Positions 9,172 to 17,113 of a DNA stretch of 64,000 nt are shown here, one piece after another. The stretch is from the NCBI GenBank assembly GCA_020072585.1, contig JAIQGL010000022.1, forward strand, positions 44,291 through 108,290. The letters run 5' to 3'. The position numbers and the translations under genes were made by a program. The DNA comes from Terriglobia bacterium. Its GTDB lineage: Bacteria > Acidobacteriota > Terriglobia > Terriglobales > Acidobacteriaceae. The notes under the pieces were generated by a model. That model searched no databases, was not told the DNA's origin, and saw only the letters and a list, made by a program, of their open reading frames with translations. Position 1 is the first letter of the stretch; every line of letters starts with the position of its first letter.

Positions 9172-10881
9172 ATGGCAATTGCTCACAGAGCGATTTTTAT
9201 CACTTTAGTCTTAGTTCTGGCAGCCACACGCACAGCCAGCGCTCAAGACCAGCAGGCCGTTGACCCGCAGGCCGCTATCATTGAGGGCACAGTCCTTAAC
9301 ATCCAGAACAGCCGGACGATTCCGCGCGCGATTGTCAGTCTGCGGCAGATGCGGGCAGGGCAACAAGGCAAGTCCACGCGCGCCGACGGCAATGGCCATT
9401 TCATTTTCAAGAATGTTGATCCAGGCATGTACCGGCTGGCGGCGGAGCGTCAGGGATTTTTTTCTGACGACCGCAAGCGGGAGTATCAGCCCCTGGTTGA
9501 GGTTTCCGCCGGCGAGCATGTAAAGAACCTGCCGGTGCGGTTGATGCCCTCAGCGATTCTGGCTGGCGAGATCGTGGACGAATTCAATGATCCCGTACAG
9601 GATGTCGAGGTCAGGGCCCTGGCAGTGCGCGTGCGACTCGGCCAGATGTATCTGACGCCCGCTGGAAAAATGGTAACGGATGATCGCGGACAGTACCGCA
9701 TCGCTGGACTCCATCCGGGAAAGTACTACCTGGTGGCGGAGTATAAACATGGCGATGCTACAGCGGAAGCAATAAAGACCCAGATCGCAGGACAACTCGT
9801 TGCGGCAACCCAGGCAAATGCAAAAGTCGGCCAGGAGGTTACTCCGCTGTTTCGACCAGATGTCACTGAGGCCGCATTCACCTACCCACCGCTGTTTTAC
9901 CCCGCCACCAACGATTTTCAGCAGGCCCAGATCCTGGCGCTGAACCCAGGGGATGAGTTTGCTGCAAATTTTCTACTGATCAGTGCTCCTGTGGTGTCGA
10001 TCCGTGGCCGGGTTACCAACGGGTTGACCGGGGCTTCGGCGGGAACGGCTTCAGTTTCCGCTTTCTGGACGCCCTACATGGAAGGCGACGGGATGCCTGC
10101 GCGGGTTTCTCCAGATGATGCCACCTTTGAGATTCGCGGCTTGGCGCCCGGTACTTATACGTTGCGCGCCAGCTTTACTGATCACGGGGAGTCTTATACA
10201 GGCGAACAGACCGTGGAAGTAGGCAATCAGGGAGCGCAAAACGTTGAGGTTGCCGTTCTGCCGGATTTTGCCGCAACAGGACACGTCACAATCACGGGGG
10301 GACTGCGCAATCCAATGGGACGGGTCGTCATTGAGTTTGCCGGAGAAGGACTGATGCCGCGCATATTCACCAGCGCGCGCGCTCCGGAATATAAATTTGA
10401 CACGCAACTCCGCCCGGAACGGCGTTACCGGGCCAATGTCCGCAACTTGCAGGATGACTATTACCTTAAATCCGTGGCTCTCGCGGGCCATGATGTGCCT
10501 CCTGATAACGTGATGGTAAGCGGCAGGCGTGGCGATATAGAACTGGTGCTGAGTCCTTCAGGCGGACACATTGAAGGATTTCTGTTCGACGCAAAAGACC
10601 AGCCCACACGCGGCTCCGTGCTGCTGATGCCTGACGTTCCAGAGCCGGGTCCTGCTGACCTGTTCCGGCGAATCAGCGCCGATTCAAAGGGCAAGTTTAC
10701 GTTCCGTGGGATCGCGCCGGGCAGTTACCGTCTGGTAGCGATGGAGAGCCTGAATCTGGAGACGGAAATCACTAGCCCGGATTTTCTCAGGACCATCGGC
10801 AATCGCGGCGAAGGTCTGCTTGTGGAAGAAAACGGAAGATATGCGGTCTCACTCAAGCTGGACGTTACTGAGAATCACTGA
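9172..10881 (+). CDS. Secreted protein with carboxypeptidase-regulatory-like domains
   Basis: 569 aa. A signal peptide (MAIAHRAIFITLVLVLA, cleavage near ASA-QDQ) is followed by several beta-sandwich repeats of the carboxypeptidase regulatory type: an early one (about residues 35-110, with ADGNGHFIFKNVDPGMYRL), a second around 125-200 (TDDRGQYRIAGLHPGKYYLVAEY), a third around 275-350 (FEIRGLAPGTYTLRASF) and a C-terminal one (KGKFTFRGIAPGSYRLVAME). No catalytic residues and no TonB-dependent barrel follow. Such proteins are expanded in Acidobacteriota. Likely a periplasmic or surface binding protein, ligand unknown. No strong ribosome-binding site is visible. Confidence 0.85.
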   Translation: MAIAHRAIFITLVLVLAATRTASAQDQQAVDPQAAIIEGTVLNIQNSRTIPRAIVSLRQMRAGQQGKSTRADGNGHFIFKNVDPGMYRLAAERQGFFSDDRKREYQPLVEVSAGEHVKNLPVRLMPSAILAGEIVDEFNDPVQDVEVRALAVRVRLGQMYLTPAGKMVTDDRGQYRIAGLHPGKYYLVAEYKHGDATAEAIKTQIAGQLVAATQANAKVGQEVTPLFRPDVTEAAFTYPPLFYPATNDFQQAQILALNPGDEFAANFLLISAPVVSIRGRVTNGLTGASAGTASVSAFWTPYMEGDGMPARVSPDDATFEIRGLAPGTYTLRASFTDHGESYTGEQTVEVGNQGAQNVEVAVLPDFAATGHVTITGGLRNPMGRVVIEFAGEGLMPRIFTSARAPEYKFDTQLRPERRYRANVRNLQDDYYLKSVALAGHDVPPDNVMVSGRRGDIELVLSPSGGHIEGFLFDAKDQPTRGSVLLMPDVPEPGPADLFRRISADSKGKFTFRGIAPGSYRLVAMESLNLETEITSPDFLRTIGNRGEGLLVEENGRYAVSLKLDVTENH

Positions 10882-10887
10882 TCCTTA

Positions 10888-11034
10888 TCAGGCCACGCTC
10901 CGGCCCTGGAACAGGCGGATGACCAGCACGATCAAGGCAAAAACCAGCAGCAAATGAATGGCGCCACCAAAAGTGTAGCTGCTGATCATTCCCAGGGCCC
11001 ACATGATGAGCAAAATAAAGAAAATCGCAAACAT
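10888..11034 (-). CDS. Small Lmo0937-like membrane protein (48 aa)
   Basis: A tiny gene on the minus strand, read by eye. The ATG at 11034 is preceded by GAGGTGAG with 5-nt spacing, a strong ribosome-binding site. The 48-aa product starts MFAIFFILLIMWALGM and has two transmembrane helices joined by SSYTFGGAIH, ending in a basic tail (RLFQGRSVA). Length, helix arrangement and the GG-x-IH turn match the Lmo0937 family of short membrane proteins common beside stress genes. The YtxH-like gene lies 71 bp upstream on the same strand, which fits a stress-type pair. Confidence 0.75.
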   Translation of the reverse strand: MFAIFFILLIMWALGMISSYTFGGAIHLLLVFALIVLVIRLFQGRSVA

Positions 11035-11105
11035 GAAAACTCACCTCGCCAGAATTTGGACGCAGGCAGGGCTGCTGAAGTTGGCTTCAGCAGAAATACT
11101 TTGGC

Positions 11106-11408
11106 TTATCCCCGCTGCGATCTTGGCTCGACTGTGTGACGGCGGCCAAAGTGGAGCAAATTGGAGCCGCGCTGGCGAAGTTCGTGCGCGCCTCGGCTGA
11201 TTCCGTCGCCGATTCCATTCAGGGTGCGGCGGTATCCACGGGCAATTGAGCTGCGCACTTCACGGCCATTCGCCGGAGTCAGCAGCAGCGCAGCTCCGGC
11301 GCCGATGCCGATTCCCACCAGCAGCCATCCGACCGCTCTGCCAGTGGTCCATTCCGCGGAGTTTCTTTCTGGTTCCCATTTCTCTTCATACTGTGCGTGC
11401 TCCCTCAT
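11106..11408 (-). CDS. YtxH-like membrane protein
   Basis: 100 aa. The ATG at 11408 has an excellent AAGGAGGAG ribosome-binding site; the longer frame to 11483 is rejected. A charged N-terminus (MREHAQYEEKWEPERNS) is followed by one transmembrane segment (VGWLLVGIGIGAGAALLLTP) and a basic tail. The layout hydrophobic-TP-(x)-GRE(V/T)R is that of YtxH-type proteins, associated with general stress in other bacteria. It probably forms an operon with the 48-aa membrane protein downstream. Confidence 0.8.
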   Translation of the reverse strand: MREHAQYEEKWEPERNSAEWTTGRAVGWLLVGIGIGAGAALLLTPANGREVRSSIARGYRRTLNGIGDGISRGAHELRQRGSNLLHFGRRHTVEPRSQRG

Positions 11409-11492
11409 GCTCTCCTCCTTCAAGTAGCAGGCCGCAGGCCGGGCCCGAAAAGCGTACCTATACTTAGAAAACCGTAGCGGCAAACGTGTTGT

Positions 11493-11513
11493 CCGGGGGG
11501 TGCAACCTCCCGG
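11493..11513. promoter_or_regulatory. GC-rich hairpin between ytxH-like gene and efp
   Basis: CCGGGGGGT and ACCTCCCGG (one mismatch) flank GCA. It lies in the divergent region upstream of both efp and the YtxH-like gene and could be a leader structure for either. It is not followed by a T-tract on either strand. Confidence 0.4.
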
Positions 11514-11694
11514 GGAAATTAAACGGGTTTAGTGCTGGAAAGCTGCAGAACAGCGTGGGTTTGAGGTAAAATTTTTAGTTCGTCTGCCGCCGGTTCAAAA
11601 GATGGAGGCGCGGCCGTCTGTTTCGCAGTTTCCCGCAAGAAACAGACCAAGACCCATCAATTTCAGCAGCGCGCTCAAGGAGAGAGTTCAAGAC

Positions 11695-12255
11695 ATGGCA
11701 ATTCCAGCAACCCAGATGCGTCCGGGGATGATCATCAAACACAACAATGACCTTCACCTGGTCTTTACCGTGGAGCACCGCACGCCCGGCAACCTGCGCG
11801 CATTCATCCAGGCCAAGCTGCGGAATATCCGCACCGGCGCCATGTTTGAGCACCGCTTCCGCTCCAGCGATCCCATTGAGAAGATTACCGTGGACGAAAT
11901 CCCTATGGAGTACCTCTACCAGGATGGCGACAGCTATTGCTTCATGAATACCGAGAACTACGAACAGACCCACCTGAGCAAAGACACTCTTGGCGACTCC
12001 GTGGACTACCTGACGCCGAACCTGCAGATCAAAGTGGAGTTTTATGACGGCAAAGCGGTCGGCATCGAATTGCCGCAGATCGTGGAACTCACCGTGGTGG
12101 AGACAGAACCGGGGCTGAAGTCAGCCACCGCTTCCAGCGTAACCAAGCCGGCGAAGACCGAAACGGGACTTGTGGTGCAGGTCCCGCCTTTCATCAATGA
12201 AGGCGAGAAGATCCGCGTGGACACGGCCGAGGGAGCGTACCTTTCACGGGCATAA
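11695..12255 (+). CDS. efp: Translation elongation factor P (Asn at loop tip)
   Basis: 186 aa. EF-P binds between the P and E sites and relieves ribosome stalling at polyproline. The ATG at 11695 has AAGGAGAGA about 9 bases upstream. Domain I (KOW-like, MAIPATQMRPGMIIKHNN) and the two OB domains are intact, ending with the family signature TKPAKTETGLVVQVPPFINEGE. The loop that reaches the peptidyl transferase centre reads HRTPGNLRAF. The position of the modified Lys34 of E. coli EF-P is Asn33 here (codon 11791-11793), so lysyl or hydroxylysyl modification at this site is impossible. The next genes are acyP and apt. Confidence 0.95.
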   Translation: MAIPATQMRPGMIIKHNNDLHLVFTVEHRTPGNLRAFIQAKLRNIRTGAMFEHRFRSSDPIEKITVDEIPMEYLYQDGDSYCFMNTENYEQTHLSKDTLGDSVDYLTPNLQIKVEFYDGKAVGIELPQIVELTVVETEPGLKSATASSVTKPAKTETGLVVQVPPFINEGEKIRVDTAEGAYLSRA

Positions 12256-12282
12256 TCGGGATCGCCATCGCAAACATTTCTT

Positions 12283-12561
12283 ATGATTGCCAAACGTTAC
12301 ATTGTTCGCGGACGTGTGCAGGGTGTAGGGTTCCGTTGGTTTGTTGACTATGAAGCACGCTCCCTGGGGCTGGCCGGATGGGTCAGGAACAACATTGACG
12401 GAACCGTGGAAGCGCTGGCCATGGGCAGCGACGAGCAACATGCGGCGTTCGGCGGCAAATTGCGCCAGGGGCCGCGGGCCGCTCGCGTGGATGAAGTTAC
12501 GGAGTTACCGGCCGAGCCGGTAGATGGTCTAACAACTTTTCGTATTGAAGGAGCATGGTAG
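12283..12561 (+). CDS. acyP: Acylphosphatase
   Basis: 92 aa, the usual family length. It hydrolyses acyl phosphates such as acetyl phosphate or carbamoyl phosphate in the cytoplasm. The catalytic Arg18 lies in [10 protein letters not shown] and the catalytic Asn36 in GWVRNNIDG. It sits 27 bp after efp and overlaps the apt start by 7 bases, suggesting co-translation. Confidence 0.95.
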   Translation: MIAKRYIVRGRVQGVGFRWFVDYEARSLGLAGWVRNNIDGTVEALAMGSDEQHAAFGGKLRQGPRAARVDEVTELPAEPVDGLTTFRIEGAW

Positions 12562-13109
12562 AGATGGAGCCGAAACCAGCATCGAGTTGCGAGCACCTGA
12601 AGAAGCTTGTGCGCGAAGTACCCGATTTTCCCAAGCCGGGAATTCTCTTTTATGACATTACGACCCTGCTCAAGGACAAGGTCGGCTTTGCCACGCTGAT
12701 CGATTCGCTTTCAGAACACTACCTTGAGCGCGATATCGACCTGGTGCTGGGTATTGAAGCGCGCGGCTTCATCTTTGGCCCGGCGCTCGCCTACCGGCTG
12801 AACGCCGGCTTTGTGCCCATCCGCAAGCCGCGCAAGCTGCCGGCGGAAACCGTGAAATGGACGTATGACCTGGAATACGGCACGGACACTCTGGAGATCC
12901 ATAAAGACGCCATTAAGCCGGGCCAGCGCGTGATTATTGTGGACGATCTGCTGGCAACGGGCGGCACCGCGAACGCATGCCTACAGCTGGCACAATCCCT
13001 GGGGGCAAAGGTGGAAGCCCTTGCCTTTGTAGTGGAGCTGGACTTTCTGAACGGACGGAAAAAGTTTGATGGAGCAGAAATTTTCTCGCTTCTGCACTAT
13101 GACAAGTAA
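12555..13109 (+). CDS. apt: Adenine phosphoribosyltransferase
   Basis: 184 aa. It salvages adenine with PRPP to make AMP. The PRPP-binding motif is [14 protein letters not shown] (near nt 12930-12970). The N-terminal [21 protein letters not shown] and the [17 protein letters not shown] block are Apt signatures. The start is either the ATG at 12555, overlapping the acyP stop, or the ATG at 12564. AAGGAG at 12547-12552 is closer than ideal to the first and well placed for the second. Confidence 0.95.
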   Translation: MVEMEPKPASSCEHLKKLVREVPDFPKPGILFYDITTLLKDKVGFATLIDSLSEHYLERDIDLVLGIEARGFIFGPALAYRLNAGFVPIRKPRKLPAETVKWTYDLEYGTDTLEIHKDAIKPGQRVIIVDDLLATGGTANACLQLAQSLGAKVEALAFVVELDFLNGRKKFDGAEIFSLLHYDK

Positions 13110-13118
13110 ACCTCTTTT

Positions 13119-13163
13119 GCCGCTGATGGACGCAGATCATCGCTGATCGGCAAAATCAGCGGC
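13119..13163. repeat. Inverted repeat after apt
   Basis: GCCGCTGAT (13119-13127) is a perfect reverse complement of ATCAGCGGC (13155-13163), with GATCATCGCTGATC inside the loop. It resembles the CGCAGAT repeats seen elsewhere (16442-16468). It lies 10 bp after the apt stop and could terminate the efp-acyP-apt transcript, though no clean T-tract follows. Confidence 0.55.
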
Positions 13164-13268
13164 GCTTCCCTGCTTTTCCCAAGAGCAGAATCCTCTGGCG
13201 TAGATTCCGCCGTGCGTTTAAACTTCCCATCGCGGTTTGGAGCGTGGGGGCTCCGAATCTTTCCTGCC

Positions 13269-14288
13269 ATGACTATCAAAAACTATGTCTTTTCGTTATG
13301 TTTTCTGTTCGTCTTGAGCGCCGGAACGCTTTGCGCCGATGATGCCCGGCCTGAAGCCAAACAACTGTTGGTCGCGGCCCATGCGGCTTCAGATTTGTCG
13401 CCAATCCTGCCCTATACGCTTCAGGGGACCGTGGTGATTAATCCAGGAACCGAGAACCAAAAAAAGGGCAACATCACCATTTATCGCGATCATGAAAGAT
13501 CGCGGTCAGAGCTGCACGTGGAGGACTACCTGGAAGTGAAGCTGGTGCGGGACAACAAGCTTTACATCTACCGCTCCACGCCGCTGCCGGTGCCTCTGCT
13601 GGGCAAGCTGGCGGAAACCGACCACTACTGGGACAAGCTGGCCGAGGATGGCGATGCGAAATTAGGGGACGTCGCCAGAAAAAAAGCGCAGAACCAGGCG
13701 GCAAATTGTTTTGACGTGAAAGGTGAGCAGCGGCACAGGCTCTGCTTTGATCCGGAGCGCAATATCCTGCTGGAAGTATTGGATGCCCGCCAGGCGGTTG
13801 AATTCACCAACTACAGTGAAGTGGATGGGCATTTCTTCCCCGGCAAGATTACGATGCTGCTGGAGCTGGAGAAGCAGGAGAAACCGGTGCTGGTGGTGGA
13901 GAATATACAGGTGCTGAAAGCGCAGTTTGCGGCCACGGCGTTTGCCATTCCTCCACACGCAATGGAATTTGATACCTGTGAAAACATGGTGGCGGCAAAG
14001 CCGCTGGAAACGCCGCCCCCGGAGTTCTCAACCACGGCAATGCGGAGAAATATGGGTTCTCCGGCCATCAACGTTTATGGGATCATCCGCAAGGATGGAA
14101 CCCTGGGAAACGTGAAGGTCCTGACGGGCGATACGGAAGTGCAACAGACGATCATGGAAACAATCAAGAAATGGCGCTATACGCCGGCCATGTGCGGCGC
14201 CTCACCTGTTGCCAGCGAAAAGGAAATTCAGGTGTCGATCTTCAGAGGAGGCAGCGGCGACGGCGAGGGCGCTCGCCGAGGAAGATAA
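13269..14288 (+). CDS. Secreted TonB C-terminal-domain protein
   Basis: 339 aa. The ATG at 13269 starts a signal peptide (MTIKNYVFSLCFLFVLSAG, cleavage near LCA-DD); an upstream GTG at 13212 would bury it. A beta-rich central region of about 200 aa resembles outer-membrane lipoprotein carriers in outline only. The last 90 residues form a TonB-type C-terminal fold (AINVYGIIRKDGTLGNVKVL ... IKKWRYTPA). There is no N-terminal membrane anchor of a true TonB, so it is not an energy transducer. Its partner is unknown. Confidence 0.8.
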   Translation: MTIKNYVFSLCFLFVLSAGTLCADDARPEAKQLLVAAHAASDLSPILPYTLQGTVVINPGTENQKKGNITIYRDHERSRSELHVEDYLEVKLVRDNKLYIYRSTPLPVPLLGKLAETDHYWDKLAEDGDAKLGDVARKKAQNQAANCFDVKGEQRHRLCFDPERNILLEVLDARQAVEFTNYSEVDGHFFPGKITMLLELEKQEKPVLVVENIQVLKAQFAATAFAIPPHAMEFDTCENMVAAKPLETPPPEFSTTAMRRNMGSPAINVYGIIRKDGTLGNVKVLTGDTEVQQTIMETIKKWRYTPAMCGASPVASEKEIQVSIFRGGSGDGEGARRGR

Positions 14289-14321
14289 GTTCATGGCCTA
14301 AGGGTGAAGGCGCGTGTTCAC

Positions 14322-15239
14322 TTAGCAGTTGATTCCGGCTTTCTCCCGTTCCGTGTTCCTGTACGCCCACGCCATGCGCGGCGTGTTGTGGGAAATGCCA
14401 AAGCGGCCCCGCTGGTCGAGCAGGATCATGCCGCCATGTCCGTTCAGCCGCTTTTGCAGATACTGCATGGCCTCCTGCACCACGGCATCCGGCGCGCCAC
14501 CGGTGCGGACCTTGTCCGCGGCCCACTTGGCCAGGACCAGCTTCATAATGGGCTCTCCCCACCCGGTGCAGGAGCTGGCAGCACTGAGATTGTCGGCGTA
14601 GCAGCCACAGCCGATCAGTGAAGAATCACCGACGCGTCCGGGATCTTTGTTGAGAGTGCCTCCGGTGGAGGTACCGGCGGCGATGTTGCCATTCGCATCC
14701 AGCGCGACACAGCCCACGGTGTCATGGCTGGAGAGCGGTCCGGCAAAAGTAAGGTCGGGCTGGCCGGCGGCTTCTTTTTCCTGGGCCTCTTTCAGGCGCT
14801 TGATTTCGCGCTCAATGACCAGCTCTTCATTGCGGCACAACTGCATGCCTTTTTCCTGGGCAAAGCGCTCGGCGCCTTCACCTACGAAGTAAACGTGAGG
14901 GCTCTTTTCCAGGACCAGGCGTGCAGCGAGAATGGGATTGCGAATCCGTTCGACGCAGCCAACGCCGCCGGCACGGAGCGTGGCGCCATCCATCATGAGA
15001 GCGTCGAGTTGGACGCGGCCATCACGGGTAAGAAAGCTGCCGCGACCGGCGTCAAACGTCTCATCATCTTCCATGCAGACGATGGCGGATTCCACGGCAT
15101 CCAGCGCGGCGCCACCACTTTCCAGAACATGCCAGCCCTTGGCCAGCGCCTTCTGCACGCCGAGAATATGGGTTTCTACCATGTCATCAGGAATGGCCCA
15201 AGCGCCACCATGGACCACGAGTACCGGGAGTTGTCTCAA
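14322..15239 (-). CDS. Isoaspartyl peptidase / L-asparaginase (Ntn hydrolase)
   Basis: 305 aa. A precursor cleaved to alpha and beta chains; the beta chain begins at the nucleophile Thr of SSHDTVGCVALDANG, followed by the TSTGGTLNKDPGRVGDSSLIG substrate-binding block. It hydrolyses isoaspartyl dipeptides and asparagine. The N-terminal VVHGGAWAIP is typical. The apparent start is a TTG at 15239 with AGAGGA upstream. Convergent with the TonB-C gene. Confidence 0.92.
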   Translation of the reverse strand: MRQLPVLVVHGGAWAIPDDMVETHILGVQKALAKGWHVLESGGAALDAVESAIVCMEDDETFDAGRGSFLTRDGRVQLDALMMDGATLRAGGVGCVERIRNPILAARLVLEKSPHVYFVGEGAERFAQEKGMQLCRNEELVIEREIKRLKEAQEKEAAGQPDLTFAGPLSSHDTVGCVALDANGNIAAGTSTGGTLNKDPGRVGDSSLIGCGCYADNLSAASSCTGWGEPIMKLVLAKWAADKVRTGGAPDAVVQEAMQYLQKRLNGHGGMILLDQRGRFGISHNTPRMAWAYRNTEREKAGINC

Positions 15240-15452
15240 TGTGTTGGTTCCTCTTTGCTGCTGTAGTTTACCAGAGCGGTCGGGGACCAGCGGTCATTGG
15301 CGGGTAGCAGTATTTGGTAATTAGTACTTGGTATTTGGCTAAGAGTTGGAGAAGGCGTGTTCAACGCGGAAGAAGAACCGACCCAATAAGAATCAATTCA
15401 GTCCGAGATTTCCCGCCGCCCAACACGGTAGAATTGGGGCGGAGATTCGCGA

Positions 15453-16427
15453 ATGAAAAAGCGCCAACTGGGACAATCTGCCATTGCAATAGCTCCGCTG
15501 ATGCTGGGCGGCAACGTGTTTGGCTGGACAGCCGACGAAGCAACGTCTTTCAAGATACTGGACGCATTCGTTGCGGCTGGGCTCGATTTCATCGACACGG
15601 CGGACAGCTACTCCACGTGGGTGCCGGGGCACAAAGGCGGCGAGAGCGAGACGATCATCGGCAACTGGATCAAGCGCAGCGGCAAGCGCCAGAAAGTTGT
15701 GATCGCAACCAAGGTGGGATCGGAGATTCCGGGCGAGGGCAAAGGGCTAAGCAGATCGTGGATCATGCGGCAGGCAGAGGCGTCACTCAAGAGATTGCAG
15801 ACGGACCATATTGATCTGTATCAGTCGCATCGCGACGATCCGGATACGCCGGTGGAAGAAACACTGGAAGCGTACGCGCAGTTGGTGAAGCAGGGCAAGG
15901 TGCGGGTGATTGGCTGCTCAAACTTCACGGCGGAGCGTACCAGGGATTCACTGGCGGCGAGCCACAAAAACGGCTGGCCGCGTTATGAGAGCCTGCAGCC
16001 GCATTACAACCTGTATGAGCGGGCAACATATGAAACCAAACTGGAACCGCTGGCGCTGCAAGAAAAGCTGGGAGTGATTCCGTATTATTCGCTGGCCGCT
16101 GGATTTCTCACCGGCAAGTATCGCTCGCAGGGCGATCTTTCCAAGAGTCCGCGAGGGCAAGGCGTGAAGAAGTTCCTGAACGATCGTGGCTTCCGTATCT
16201 TGCAGGCGCTGGACCAGGTGGCGGAGCGGCGCCAGTCAAAACCGGCGCAGGTGGCCCTGGCGTGGCTGATGGCGCGCGAAAGCATTACGGCGCCGATTGC
16301 CAGCGCAACCAGCGTGGAGCAGTTGAATGAACTGGTCGCTGCGACGCAGCTGAAGTTGAACGAGGCTGACATCAAGCTACTCAATACTGCCAGTGCGTAT
16401 GAGGAGCAGGCGGAGCGGATCGCGTAA
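15453..16427 (+). CDS. Aldo/keto reductase
   Basis: 324 aa NADPH-dependent oxidoreductase with a TIM-barrel fold. The tetrad is visible: Asp in DFIDTADSY, Tyr in SYSTW, Lys in VIATKVG and His in DLYQSHRDD. The remainder follows the YajO/YghZ-like branch (VRVIGCSNFTAER, IPYYSLAAGFLTGKY). GGAG lies 9 bases before the ATG. Substrate unknown. Confidence 0.92.
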   Translation: MKKRQLGQSAIAIAPLMLGGNVFGWTADEATSFKILDAFVAAGLDFIDTADSYSTWVPGHKGGESETIIGNWIKRSGKRQKVVIATKVGSEIPGEGKGLSRSWIMRQAEASLKRLQTDHIDLYQSHRDDPDTPVEETLEAYAQLVKQGKVRVIGCSNFTAERTRDSLAASHKNGWPRYESLQPHYNLYERATYETKLEPLALQEKLGVIPYYSLAAGFLTGKYRSQGDLSKSPRGQGVKKFLNDRGFRILQALDQVAERRQSKPAQVALAWLMARESITAPIASATSVEQLNELVAATQLKLNEADIKLLNTASAYEEQAERIA

Positions 16428-16692
16428 AGGGCTTTTCGCCGCAGATTTTCGCAGATAAACGCAGATCAAGAACAGAAATGGCCGCGAATTTCCGCGAAAG
16501 CGCGCGAATCAAAACGATGAGCGGGCAATCTTGCCGGGGTAGGCTGTCAATTGTCCCTGCCTTGTACCAAAAACATGTACCTGTGTCAGGCAGAGGGTCG
16601 TAAAAGACATGACCGGTACTGGTGAACTACTTCACTGGTGACTACCAGCAGAGAATCGAGTTAAGATTGGCAGGACATCAACGACTAGCGCG

Positions 16693-16819
16693 GTGCCGGT
16701 TTTGCGGCACGCGAAGATGTGGGAGCGGCTGACGCCGGATCTGGATCGTTCGACTCCCGGTTACACCGGTCGCTCACAATGACAGGTGGTGGCGTGCCGG
16801 TTTTGCGGCACGCGAAGAT
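16693..16819. repeat. Pair of 26-bp direct repeats with internal hairpin
   Basis: The sequence GTGCCGGTTTTGCGGCACGC, continuing to GAAGAT, occurs at 16693-16718 and 16794-16819, 101 bp apart. Each copy can fold as GTGCCG/CGGCAC. A separate TTCGACTC-type repeat lies between them. Confidence 0.85.
16743..16785. repeat. Dispersed TTCGACTC / GCTCA-ATGACA repeat, copy 1
   Basis: GGATCGTTCGACTCCCGG, a short inverted repeat (CCGGT..ACCGG) and CGCTCACAATGACAGG. The layout matches 18617-18673 on the same strand and 63362-63402 on the opposite strand. Confidence 0.65.
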
Positions 16820-16830
16820 ATATATTAAGG

Positions 16831-16902
16831 CGCAACGGTAAACCGTTGCGTTTTGTCATTTTGGGGCTGTAACCCTCTGCCGATGCTCTCAGCCGAAGCG
16901 GG
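16831..16902 (+). repeat. Conserved hairpin element, copy 1
   Basis: The stem CGCAACGGT/ACCGTTGCG is followed by TTTTGTCATTTTGGGGCTGT and CCCTCTGCCGATGCTCTCAGC. It matches 52461-52530 over about 70 bp, where the stem differs by changes that keep pairing. The stem plus T-run looks like a Rho-independent terminator, but conservation continues some 40 bp beyond it. Confidence 0.8.
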
Positions 16903-17113
16903 GAATGGGGATCAGTTGGGGATGTTTTAGATAAGGCTTGTGTTTGCAACCCGGGTGTCTGGGGATCGATGGGGAGGAATCGCGTAAGTCTTTTAGAAAT
17001 GGGGATCAAGGGAGGGGGGTAGGGGATCCGAAGGGGTACAGACAGAAGGCGACAGGATGCTCTGCGATGATGTAAATACCGGGCTTAGAGTTCCGGAGAT
17101 TAGAATCAAGGCT

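Larger units (their letters stand above)
16428..17113. repeat. Repeat-rich intergenic region upstream of moeA
   Basis: No gene is supported here. It holds CGCAGAT/CGCGAAT repeats (16440-16515), two copies of a 26-bp repeat containing a GTGCCG/CGGCAC hairpin (16693-16718 and 16794-16819), between them a TTCGACTC...GCTCACAATGACA repeat (16743-16785), then a conserved hairpin element (16831-16900). A G-rich stretch with GGGGAT runs follows, including 17014-17027. The moeA promoter must lie in this region but is not recognisable. Confidence 0.75.

Noticed and set aside
10954..11139. Plus-strand frame across the small membrane-protein genes
   Set aside because: It is the complement of the two minus-strand genes and has an implausible composition.
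16741..16770. TTCGACTC reminiscent of a tRNA T-loop
   Set aside because: It is part of the TTCGACTC...GCTCA repeat (also at 18617 and 63362). No cloverleaf, D-arm or CCA could be built around it.
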